Shown here: piece by piece, positions 1-10,822 of the stretch
How positions within the stretch are numbered: the first letter of the stretch is position 1
How the letters are laid out: the number at the start of each line of letters is the position of its first letter
NCBI RefSeq assembly: GCF_000208865.1
Contig: NC_018391.1
Coordinates: forward strand, 2,549,014-2,613,013
Length of the DNA stretch: 64,000 nucleotides
Source: Neospora caninum Liverpool
Taxonomy: Eukaryota; Apicomplexa; Conoidasida; Eucoccidiorida; Sarcocystidae
Reading direction: 5' to 3'
The notes under the pieces: generated by a model
Database searches by the model: none
Told to the model about the DNA's origin: nothing
The model's input: only the letters and a program-made list of their open reading frames with translations
Position numbers and translations under genes: made by a program

Positions 1-253
1 AAAAGAGTGGGAAAAGAAAAGCGTTGCTGGAAGAACAAAGCAAAGACGAGGGGCTGGTACGTCGTGACGAGTTGAAGGGACTCCCAGCCCACACAGACAT
101 GCAGTCACAGGCACCTCGGTCCTTCGGAGTAGAGGACAACCGAGAGAGCCGCAAGAAACAGGAGATACAGGAACTCCGCCATGAAGACTGTGGAAATCCC
201 AAGGCTGCACGTCTCGCGCATTCCAAACTCTGTTTCTCAGGGGTTCTGCATGC

Positions 254-628
254 CTAGATGAGGTCCGCGACGTTCATCGGCATTTCGTCGATCTGTGTGG
301 CGTAGTACTGCTCGATATCCCGGAGAATGCGAATGTCGTCGTTCTGAAAGGAGAGAACGCACAACACGACACACACACACACGACCTAAACCGGCGCGTA
401 CCCTGCGTCTACTGAGTACCGCCGCAACGGACCCTCATTCACGGTTTCTGCGACAGCAGACGGATGTAGCAGCGTGTTCCCGAGCGACAGGTCAACTCTA
501 GAGGAAAGCCACGCAAGCTGCACACCCGAGGGATACAAACCAACGCGCCCACATCGTCGCAGTAAAATGGGTGTCGCCTCCTGCGTCAACAACCTAAAAC
601 CAAAAACACTACCACAAATGGACACGCG

Positions 629-665
<37 letters not shown>

Positions 666-3211
666 TAAACGCACGCGTGGGAATCAGAAGCACACGCGTT
701 TTGTTTACGCGTGGACGGGTAACCAGATTTCCTGACGTGAGCTAACGCACGTTAACGTCTGACAACGGGAATACGAAGGCAAAAAACCTGTGTACGATGA
801 AGAGCAGCGCTGGCCGCATGCACGCCGACTGATCTCGATAGCGTTCCTTTTACACGCGGTGTGGACACAAGCTGGCCTTCCTGCCCTGTAGCTGTATCGT
901 ACCTTCACGAAGTTGATAGCAACACCCTTGCGGCCGAAACGACCGGAGCGCCCGATGCGGTGGATGTACAGTTCACGACTGTTGGGCAAGTCGTAGTTGA
1001 TAACGAGGGACACCTGATAGGCGGATGGTGAAACAGGAACAGCGAAGAGCCACGAAGACAAAAATAAGAAAATTGAAACACAAAGGTCTCTTCCCGCCGC
1101 TCCCCCCAGGCACGCGACAGCAGGAAGGAGAAACAACACACAGAGCCAGGCGACAAGTAGAAGGGCACAAAGACGCCTGACGAACGAAGGACACCCCCAG
1201 CACGTAGAGTGAAAGGATCTGGGATGAAAGGAAACACGCAAAGGAGGAAACAGCTGTACCCTCTCTGTTCCCAAGACGCACCTGTTGGACATCCAATCCG
1301 CGACCCCAGACATCGGTGGCGATGAGGACGCGGCTCTGGCCTCCTCGAAACTGCCTCATAATCTCGTCCCGTTCTTGCTGGGGCATATCACCATGCATGC
1401 GGCTAACCTGAGGGGGGAAAAGAGGTGCCGTACAAATCTCACGTGTCGACCTTCGCCGCCGTTCCCCTCTCTGGCACGCTCCAGAGAGCTACGCTGGCGT
1501 GTGAATGCTGAGCGTCACGGCCACCAGTTGCCAATGCATGCCTTCCAGTTTGCCGTCTTACCGGAGTTTTGCCCTTCTCGCGTTTAGCGTCCACAACACG
1601 GGGCGCGGGTGAGACTGGTTGTCTCGCTGCGTGGCCTTCCCCCAGCTGTTGAGACAGCCTAGCACCCTCTGGCAGTCACCTACGAAAGCTCTCGCGTGTT
1701 CAAGCCAGCAGCCTATCTCCTGGGATGTGGAGCTTACCGTGAAGTTCGCCTCTTTCATCTTCTGTGCCAACCACTCGACTTTGGCCTTTGTGTTGCAAAA
1801 GATGACCGCCTGTGTGATAGTGAGTGTATCGTACAGATCCGTCAACGTATCGAACTTCCATTGCTCGCGTTCAACCGCAACAAAGAACTGCTTGATGCCT
1901 TCCAGTGTCAATTCATCACGTTTGACGAGGACGCGGAATGGATCGTCCATGAATTTTGTTGTCATTTCCAGCACCTGCAACCGGAAAGAAAAACGGAGAT
2001 GTCAGAGACGCTCAGGGAGGTAAACGAGCCTTCGGAAGGCGTGCTGCCTCGCACGCGAACGAGATTCCTCGCGAAAACCACAAAAGAAACCGGCTCGAGA
2101 ACATCTTCCCAGGCCTGCTCACGCTATTACGCATACTCGGGCTTCGAAGACAGCGCACATGCATCTGCGCACACAGCCCGGCACCGAGACAGGCGCGGTC
2201 GTATGTGAGAGCAAACTCTCAATCCGACACCAATCCAGTTCCCGCGCTACCATCACACCCTTCAAATATACATATATATACAGGGCGATGGAGATACACG
2301 CCTGGAAAGATAAGAAGAGAAATCCACATAACTGCGTCTGTATTTTTGCGGGCCTGCACAGTCGGCGACGGACGACCGCGGGTTACCTCGTGGGGTAGAG
2401 TAGCGGAGACGAGGACAACTTGAGTGGAGGGTGGGAGGTAGCGGTAGATATCGTAGACTTGCTCTTTGAAGCCGCGGTTCAACATTTCATCGGCTTCATC
2501 AAGGACGAGGAGTTTGATGTGTCGCGTGCTGAAGTGGCGTTGAGCGATCATGTGGAACACCCGGCCCGGGGTGCCAGACACGATGTGAACGCCTGCCTCT
2601 AGGGCGCGGATGTCGTCTCCCACGCGCTTCCCTCCAATACAGCAGTGAACCTAAGCAAAGCACGAAGAAGGCAGAAGCAACTGCAGATGCGCTTCTCGCG
2701 AATCCACGTCTATACATTCAACCAGGATTTCTGCATTTCAATAGACAGCTCACGGTAAGCACAGAAACATTCATACTTGAGCGCGTGTACAGATATCTAG
2801 TAAGGTGCGCGTGCTTCGTGCATTTGAGTCCCTTTATCCCGCAGTTCTCACCTGAACGGACATGTAATCGCCTAGCGCCAAACAGACTTTTTGCGACTGC
2901 TCCGCGAGTTCTCTGGTAGGACTAAGAATAAGGGCTTGTGGATCGCGGACTTTGGGGTCTATACACTGGAGACAACCGAGGCAGAAGACGCACGTTTTAC
3001 CCGTCCCAGATTGGCTCTGTACAATCACGTCTCGGCCCTTCATTATTGGGACAATAGCACGTTGTTGCACCGCAGACGGGCGCTCGAAGCCATACGCGTA
3101 AATGCCGCGCAGCAAGTCTTCCTTGAAGCCCATAGAATCGAACGTCGGCAGGACCTGACAGTCCTCCGAAGTTTCGAAGATGAAATTTGTGTCCGGTTCG
3201 AGTCGCGCCAT
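254..3211 (-). CDS. EIF4A3: eIF4A3-type DEAD-box RNA helicase (exon junction complex core), complete
   Basis: An ATP-dependent RNA clamp that marks spliced mRNA as the core of the nuclear exon junction complex. Exons on the minus strand: 3211-2852, 2650-2387, 1974-1738, 1407-1282, 1013-903 and 343-254, giving 395 residues. All five introns are phase 0 with GT-AG ends. Visible motifs: Q motif near residues 42-53, GTGKT at 69-73, PTRELA at 98-103, TPGR at 147-150, DEAD at 171-174, SAT at 202-204, RGLD in exon 4 and HRIGRSGR at 347-354. It ends in [11 protein letters not shown], the family's usual C-terminus. I chose eIF4A3 over the translation factor eIF4A because ETSED near the N-terminus, [20 protein letters not shown] and VIFCNTK match the DDX48 subfamily. 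The start has A at -3 and G at +4. The N-terminus is shorter than the human protein's (411 residues). Confidence 0.95.
631..662. repeat. (AT)16 microsatellite in the last intron of the eIF4A3 gene
   Basis: Sixteen uninterrupted AT units lie in the intron between exons 5 and 6 (902-344). It is one of several (AT)n tracts in this window, most of them intronic. Confidence 0.95.
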
Positions 3212-6006
3212 CTTGAACCAGAGGAAACGAAAGGCGACGGCTCCTTTGGCAGTGAACGAGGAACACGAGCCGGCAGTAGTCGGCTTCTTCTCCCTGTCCT
3301 GATGAGATAGAGAGCGGGCAGACACAAGAGAAAAAAGGCGCCGCAGCCGGTGCCCTGACACAGAACGGCAGACCAGGGAGAGGCAAGCGTAGGCGAGGAG
3401 CACAAACCAGCGGACGAACGAAAAGATAAGCGGGAAATTGTCTTCTGCCGTGAAAAAATGTAGGGACAGAGATGCACCGACGCTGGAGATTCCTAACCAA
3501 GAGGAGGCCGGAATAGCTACGGCGGCAGAGAGGACCAGTCGATTCGGAAACTGCAGAGCACCCTATTTGCGGGACAGGTTGGAAGACGGGAAAGCAACGC
3601 CCTTTCTGAGTTATCTGTTTCGTCTCAAAAAAAGTTATTCTTCCCTAGCACATGCGACGATACTGTAACACCATATATATCGTTTCAGACCGAAGTAAAG
3701 CGGAACGCAAGAGAACGCCGTCGCCTGGTGACGGACGACGCGGGGTGCTACGGAGGGAAGGAAATGAGGAAAAAAGGACGTCAGTCCTGCATTTTGGGGA
3801 CGCCGATAACAAGCGAACAAACCAAAGACGTTCCGATTTCGGCACTGTGTTGCGCTTTGACAGTTCGGTTTTCCCCAATTCTCTTCTCGAGAAAGTCGCA
3901 CAGGAACCACAAAATATGTTGCCTTTGTGGTGTACGTACACCTAAGTCCGGCAGCTTCACAGCTACCGACGTCAGCCTCACGTCAAGACACGAGAAATGT
4001 CCATTTTATGCAAGCAGCAATACCAGAGATGTCCGCAATTCGTCTCTGCTATCGGAGGATTCTCCTTCTCACTCTTCGCGTTTAACCCCTGGTCCCCCCG
4101 CGCCCGGTAACAAAGCCCAGGGATGACCCCCTTTTTGATCCGTGCATGCTACAGCGCCTGCTGTCGAAATACCAAATCCTGCTCTGCTGTGACTCTCCAG
4201 TTTCCGTGAGTGCGAAGAAAACATAAATTTAGAGTGTAGAAACAAAGCAAGTGCTTTGTCTATGTTGGCACAAAGGAATAGCAGGCGGCAATCTAGGGAT
4301 GTCAAAACGAAGAGCTGCTAATGGCTGATGCGGTAGAGGCTAGGACGAAGTCCGAGCAAAGCGCTGGTATGCCCGTCAAACTGGGCTGGGCGGCAGTAGA
4401 ATTCATCCGATGTGGCTGTTTTCCTCGGTGTGTTTAACACACAAGAAACACTTCTTACTTCTTCCTGGTACGGAACAGTGCGGTGTTGAACGCAACATCT
4501 GAATATCTGCTTCGTGCTAGGTCTGGTGCAGCCGAGGTGTGCCGGAAAAGACTAGTGCGTACGAAAGTGATATTCAGTGAAAAAGCGGAAAGTGTTGTAA
4601 TCTACGGATGTGACGAAGCGTTTGGTTTCATGTGCAGTTGCTACCGATTCCAGATGTGCCTTTGCGCGAAGAATCCTTTGAGCCAAAATTTCCACCAAAT
4701 ACGGAAGCAAAGGGGTCCGAGATACACCTGGTAACCAATCGTATCCGCGAAGCTCTTGATAAACTGCATCCTTAGCACGAGGAGAGAATTGGACGCTGGT
4801 CGACACATTTACACATTCCTGATGCTACCTTCTTTCGACACTAGTGTCGTACACAGCCCGGGGCTGTTCTGCAGGATCCCCCGAGTTTTCCCGCTTTCAG
4901 AAAATCCGTCGTCAGCCAGCGTTGTCTTGAGCACTCTTTGACCCAGAAAGTTCTTGCGAAGGGATGAAATCGCAACTACACTGCCACATCCATTCGCCGT
5001 AATTGTAGCCTCCTCAACAAGGTTTGTTCCAGTAACAATTTTTGCCGACAGTTGTACTTCACCGGCAAAATTGCAATTAGGTCGTCTCGCTGCTTGGCAT
5101 ATTTCTGTGAAAGCACGAGTCTGCTGCCGAACCTACAGATTTTTTGTTCCGCTCCAATGTTTCCCCACCGCGTCTTCTGACAGCACCTGGTCACGATGCT
5201 GTCGGTGACCTCGGGGGTATCACGTCCTTTTCCTCGGCAAAAACGTGCGCTTTTCCGAGGGCACGAACGTTTCGATCTGCATAGGAGCGCGTGATGCACG
5301 CCCCCTCGCGCTGATACCAGAATGTGCTCCCTGCCTGTTCTACGAAAAAAGCAGACGCCTTCCAGTTCGAAGTACAGAGTTTTCTCGAATTTCGAGCTCC
5401 TCGTCTCCTGGAGACAGCCAAAGATCCAATTCCTGCCCAAGACCTGATAAAAGCCAGTGTCTCTCGTTTCTCTGCTGCGAGTATGCTCCATGTCCTCCAG
5501 TTCAAATGCAGAGGACGCCGAGCCCCGCAAAAACATCGAGAGGAGACGGTGTACCTACGCCAGGATATATTTACGTGGGACACACGTACATGCACGACAC
5601 GCGTTTGCATCCAGTTCTCAATATACAGGTCCACAGGATGGCACATCGCTCCCTCTGCGTAAGTGCTCTTGAAATTCGTACCTGCCTGTGAAAAAGGTAT
5701 GCCCTCGCGGATGCCACCACACACTATCTACATCTCGAGTGCCCTCGATTTGTGTTCCATCTCGGCCTTCCAACGGGGCGAACCTGCTTCTTTAACGGGC
5801 TGGCTTCTTCGGTCTGTGCGTTTTTCGCGTAATTCAACACACCTCCCCTTGGACGCCAACGCCCTGAAGTCTTCGATTCTGGTCAGCCTTCTGCGGAAGG
5901 TTTCGAATCTCACCACGAACAAAATGCTCTTCAAATGTGTTTCGCTTCACCGCCCATGGCAGTTCTCGGGTCTCCCGTTTTCGGCACTCTCGTCTTTCCG
6001 GTGTCT
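3212..6006. other. Intergenic region between the eIF4A3 start and the DeSI-type gene stop
   Basis: This 2.8-kb stretch should hold the promoter and 5' UTR of the minus-strand helicase gene and the 3' UTR of the upstream minus-strand isopeptidase gene. Open frames are present, including 186 codons on the minus strand at 4976-5536. They lack family similarity, and I could not link them to plausible splice partners. One perfect palindrome lies at 3929-3942. I see no RNA gene. Confidence 0.6.
3929..3942. repeat. Dispersed palindrome, copy 1 (GGTGTACGTACACC)
   Basis: A perfect 14-nt inverted repeat upstream of the eIF4A3 gene. It is followed by TAAG, as is the copy at 35101. Confidence 0.75.
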
Positions 6007-9000
6007 CTATGCCGCGCCACTGTCTCCAGCTCCAGGTGTAAGCGAAAGAGAGTACACAGAGGACTCCACCACGTGGTCAGGCAGAATATTATTGTTTTCT
6101 TCCTCTAGAAGCTGCGAAGGAGAAAGATCCGCTTCGTCGTAGAGGTAAAACAGCTTGCCATTGTTGTCAGGAGACTGCACCTGTCGCTCCCCGGCAGAAG
6201 CACCAGACGCAGCGGCAGACGCAGAGAGAGAACGAGCAGGAGAGGAAGACAACGGAGAAGATGTGGAAGGAGGGAGGGTAGAGGGTTGAGGAGACTCTTG
6301 GAGAGACGCTTCAGGGAGAGAACAGTGCAAGGTAGAAACGTAGCTAGGATCAGGATACGGAACGTCGGCATCATCGTCGTCCATCAGGCCAGCGAGACCT
6401 ACAGCCACGCCGTCTGCGAAAGCGCCTAAACCGCCTGACAGCAGACTGATCCCCTGGAAAAGAAAACAAAGACAGGAGTCTAGAGATGTGAAACGAAGGC
6501 GAGAAATGCCATCGATTCGAACGGGTGTACACCGTCGCAGTCAATAAAGACGCATTTTTGTCCCCGCAAACAGATATTCACGCTGATCTGTAAGCACAAA
6601 TGTGCAGCCATATACATGCTTGCTGAGAGAGGTACACGGATACACATCCATAGCATCCCGCAGAAGGTGCATATATATATATATATATATATATACGTGT
6701 ATAGTATACACAAATGCGTATACATAGGTACACGTGAAAAACGCTATATATATTAATCGTTTTTGGTGAGGCTATGCGTCTAGTAAGCAAGGGCTGACTT
6801 GAAGACGTTGGCGGCCTTCAGTGTCTGTACACCCCGTCCGACGTCAGCCAGTAGAGCTGCTCCTTACCGAGGTTAGGGCGCGATCGAGACGAGAGGAGAC
6901 GCTTCGCCCTTCCTGAAGAAAAAAGAGACATTAAAAGTGCGAAGCGTTTTCTGCTCCGTGCAAACACGTCGTCAATCTTTGCACGCGTCGTTCGATAAAA
7001 ACGGATTATCGCCGCCGTGCATCACATGCCAGAATCCTGTGCGTTCGGGATTTGTGTTGGGTTCCCTGTCCCCCAGGCGGCGTTTCCATCTCGGAAAAAA
7101 GCTCCTGTTTTCGCGAGCGCACAGGCGCTTTGGTTTGCAGCGCCAGTCTCCTCCAGCCTTACGGGTCGGTCCTTCTCCCCTGGAGGGCCCCCAGGCGCTT
7201 GCAACAACTTGCTGCGCCTGTTTTCCCTCGTGTTCCCCTTCTGGAGCCTGTCTGCCCTTCTCGGTTTCCCTCTTCTGTCTCGTGTCTCCTCGCTAGGCTT
7301 CTTCTCCTGGAGTCTTGTTATCTTTCCTCTGCTTCCGTCGGTCTGTCTCTGCTTCCCTTCCACAATCCCAATATTGGAGAAGAGTCTTCCAAGGCAATTC
7401 TCGCCTCCGGAGTCCCTTGAGAAAAGGGTTCCCTGGGAACCAGAATCCGCCCAGTGCCGCCTAGATGGAGACGCCATACACCCCGAAAACGTGCAGAGAG
7501 CCTTTTTCCACGGCCTCTAGTCTCGCTTGCATGCGCCTCCCTCATCAGTCCCTCTCTCACGCGCATCGACCTGTGCGCTCGGCTTCAGCTTCCGTCGCTT
7601 CTGCGTCGCCAGCGAGCAAAGAAGTGACGGAGGCCTTCACCGCCCTCGCCAATCCCCCTCTTGGTCTTCTTCCCCCACTTCCTCAGCGCCTCGGCTCCAT
7701 ATGCCTCCACCTGTCTCCAGTCAGTCAGGCCGATCGCCCTGCGCGGCCGTTAGCGCGTCATCGCTCGTGCCTCTTCTATACGGCACCGTTCGGTGAGTCC
7801 TCTCTCAACGCGCTTCGGCTTTCCGAAGACCGAGACTCCCTCTGCGAACCTAAAAGGTTTACCTCCCGCACATTAAATATTGGCGTTGCTCTGCCCCTTG
7901 TCTGGAACGGTCTCCGACGAAATTGCTGCTATGCTCGCTTCTCCGATTATCGGGGCGAAAAACTGCCGCTGTCGCAGTCGTCCTCTTCGTCTCCGCTCAA
8001 TGATGCGCATGCATCTGCAACCCCGCAAGAACGGCCCCTGAGGGGCGGAGCCCCCTGTGTTGGAAATGGGTGTCTCCTTGGGGCTAGCTGGCGCATCCGG
8101 CATGGAGACTGGGCCCTCCAGAGGGAAGCCGTCCTCGCTGAATCGGCGCTTCACCTTCCCGCCTTCTCTCAAAGCGCAAACGAAAACGCTGGACTCCCCC
8201 TCGCTCTCCCGGGCGGTCTGTCCCCGCCGCGACGCTGCCTCCTTCCCAGAGACACAGGGCCCGTCGCCCCGCCGCGGGTGTCCCCTTGCCAGGCGGCCCA
8301 CGCCAGCGCGCTGTCTCGCTCTCCTCATCGCTCGACAAGGAACTTGGAAAAGCCGCTCGCGCTGCTCCTTCCGCTGTAACGAGATTCCTGTCTCGCCCGC
8401 AGAAACGCACAACTGCCCCACAGCATCCGCACGCCCGGCCTTGCCAGAACGTCGAGCCCCGTTCCTGTTTCTTCCGCGCGATCACTTCTTCCTTCCGCTG
8501 TTGTCTCTCCGGAAAGGCTAGTCCGAGACTTTCGTGGCGCGCTTCGCGCCACCACACTCCCGTTTCCCCTTTGTCCCTGGGCGCTCTGTCTTCACTTTCG
8601 TCTTTCCGGTGTGCGTCTTCGCGGCCTGCCTTTTCTTCTTCCCTCCTCGCTACCTCCGATCGCGGTGCGTCGCCCTTCCCGCCCTCGCCTTGTGGCGCTG
8701 AAAGCTCCTCAGCGGTCCCCCGCCCTCCCCTCTCCAACTCCACCTACCTGGGATTCCAAGGAAGGCCGCAGAAAACCGCCAAAGGCCCGCGCAGCAGCTG
8801 CGGCTGCGGTGGCTGCCGCCGACGCCACAGCAGAGAGGCCTGTGGTCTCATCGATTTGCTGGAGTCTCCGCGCCGCGTACTGCATGCTCTCCTGCAGACT
8901 CGAGGCCTGCTGTTGAAGGCGCAGAAGCCACGGGGGGAGACACCCCACTCCGAGAAGGAGACATAGCTGATCTGCAAAGTTCAGACAGTTCCTGGCCCCA

Positions 9001-10822
9001 AGCAGACGCCACGCACGACAGTCTCAAATTCAGCACAAGCCAGACCCTTCCACGGGTGTATCACCACCGCGACGGGCCGCGACAATAACCTCGCTAAGGT
9101 CACTTCGAGAAAACGCAGTCATCCCTTCAGCTCAAAAGAAATGAGAGAGAAACGTTTACAAATATATCTATCTGTACACAGGGGTCTACGGGTTTTCACC
9201 TAGATAGATCTACCCATATATATGCATATATACAGAGAGGGAGACATTCGTCCCTCGAAAGGGCCGCCCGCCTGCAAGTAGCTGAGCCCTCAGTGACGGC
9301 CAGAGAGAAAGGCGCAACGTGCGGAGGCCAGCGGTGCACGGGCCCTGTCCCTAGGCTGGCGGCAGAGGAGCACGGAGAGGCGAAGGCGCAGAGCGGAGCA
9401 AAGGATCGCGCCGGAGGGGGAGCGAGGACGGAGGCGAAGACCGGACAAAGCAAGAGCAAGGGTTTCTCGCGAAACCAAAAAGACAGGAAGACTCGGGGAA
9501 ACAGATCTGCGGACCGGGCGGGGCGAAACACTTCGTCGGATGTCTAGGGAGACCAGGTGACGGAGAGATGGGGAATGAAACGAAAAGCGCCCTTGCATGC
9601 AGAGAGGAATCCAACGGAAGAGAGCGTACCTCGTCAAGATGTTGTATTTTTCGCCGGGCCATTCATCCTTCAGGGCTTCAATGAGAGCCACAAACTCTTC
9701 GTGTGCCAGAGCCGTCTCTCTGGGGAGACATCGACACGATCCACCGAAAAAAGACAAAAAAGGAATAGCATGGAGGGGAGCGGGGCCGCAAAGGAGATGA
9801 AGTACGGTCCGTCCGCCAAGACCCCGCGTCCGCACATCGAGCAGGAAACCCGTTATTTCGAACACATCCCCAACCGGTCCCCCGTCGGTCTCGACGCCCT
9901 CGTAGCGATCTCTGCTCTGAATATGGCATGCAGATAGACAGCCACTATCGACAGGTACGCGGCGAAACGTGGACCGCAGAACGCAGCCTTACCCCATATA
10001 GATTGTTTCTCGGTAGATGTGGGCCGGGTGCCGACGAGGGCGATTCACTGTGATACCTGGAGATTTGTCTGCGTCGACAGATGGCAAAACAGACAGTTCC
10101 TGGTGCCGGTGACCTGAGCAGCTGCAGGCACCCGTTACAGACTAGCGCAAGCTGAATCCGCCTGCGAGCGTGGCAACCTGGAGAGAAGGGCCCTCTCCCA
10201 GGCTGTTCTACGTGCATGCATTCAAATCCACCCCTGTTATGTGTCTGTTTCTCTGTCTACTGCTCCGTTCGCCGCCCGTGGTCGATCTAGCTCTGCACAA
10301 CAACAATCATTGAGAACTAGGTTGCATGCACCTCATAGCTGGAGCCATTTTCATCATGAGCGGCGCTCGAAGAAAGAACGGAGACGGACGAGAGAGAACA
10401 AGCCTAAGAGAAAAGCGAGTAGGTCGTAGTGAAGACCCGCGAACCGATCGCGCCGTACCGTGCGTTTGTCCGTAGCAGTACTCAATCCCGTACACCTCAA
10501 CTCCTGCGTGGAAAGCCCCTGCGCCGAGAGGCCGCATAACTTTGTTCATGTATTTGCTGATTGTAGGGTCGAGATCGTACACATGCAGATGCACTGCGTT
10601 GGGTGGGGGGACGGACTGTGTGTCGCAGCCCCCATCAGCCGATTCACTTCTAGAAGACGCCGGTTCAGATGACGTGGGAGCAGCGGGCGGTTCGCCGTCT
10701 GCTGTCCACGCAGCACTCGCCGCTAGCTGGTCCTGCCGTCTTTTCTCCACGGCGGCTGCGAGGATGTCCGCGGCAGAAACGAGAAGAGGGGAACCGCCGC
10801 CCGGTCCGCCTCCAAGCGCCAT
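6007..10822 (-). CDS. PPPDE/DeSI-type deubiquitinase-like or deSUMOylating cysteine peptidase
   Basis: Predicted thiol isopeptidase that removes ubiquitin-like modifiers; cytosolic or nuclear location is inferred from the family. Exons: 10822-10459, 10056-9993, 9719-9630, 8991-8748, 6912-6868 and 6453-6007, giving 417 residues. Phases close through the series 1, 2, 2, 0, 0. The N-terminal 75 residues are low complexity. The PPPDE domain spans roughly 77-200: VYDLDPTISKYMNKVMRPLG, then GAFHAGVEVYGIEY carrying the catalytic His105, then LTRNCLNFADQL carrying the catalytic Cys175. The remaining sequence is an alanine-rich segment and an acidic serine-rich tail not seen in the minimal family. The chosen ATG has A at -3 and G at +4, although the frame stays open upstream to about 11134. 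Exon 4 is joined to exon 5 across a long intron (8747-6913); extra exons there cannot be excluded. Confidence 0.88.
6671..6694. repeat. (AT)12 microsatellite in the last intron of the DeSI-type gene
   Basis: Twelve AT units inside the intron 6867-6454. The same intron carries two partial copies of the dispersed palindrome, at 6524-6533 and 6821-6833. Confidence 0.9.
6913..8747. other. Long strand-asymmetric intron of the DeSI-type gene
   Basis: This 1.8-kb interval is rich in C and T on the plus strand, so purine-rich on the transcribed-gene sense strand. No minus-strand splice acceptor with a pyrimidine tract is visible inside it, so I treat it as one intron. The plus strand carries an ATG-initiated open frame of 304 codons (7465-8379) with no recognisable domain. 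I do not annotate that frame as a gene. Confidence 0.5.

Noticed and set aside
4976..5536. 186-codon minus-strand open frame
   Set aside because: No domain, odd composition, lies in the expected 3' region of the DeSI-type gene and has no convincing splice partners.
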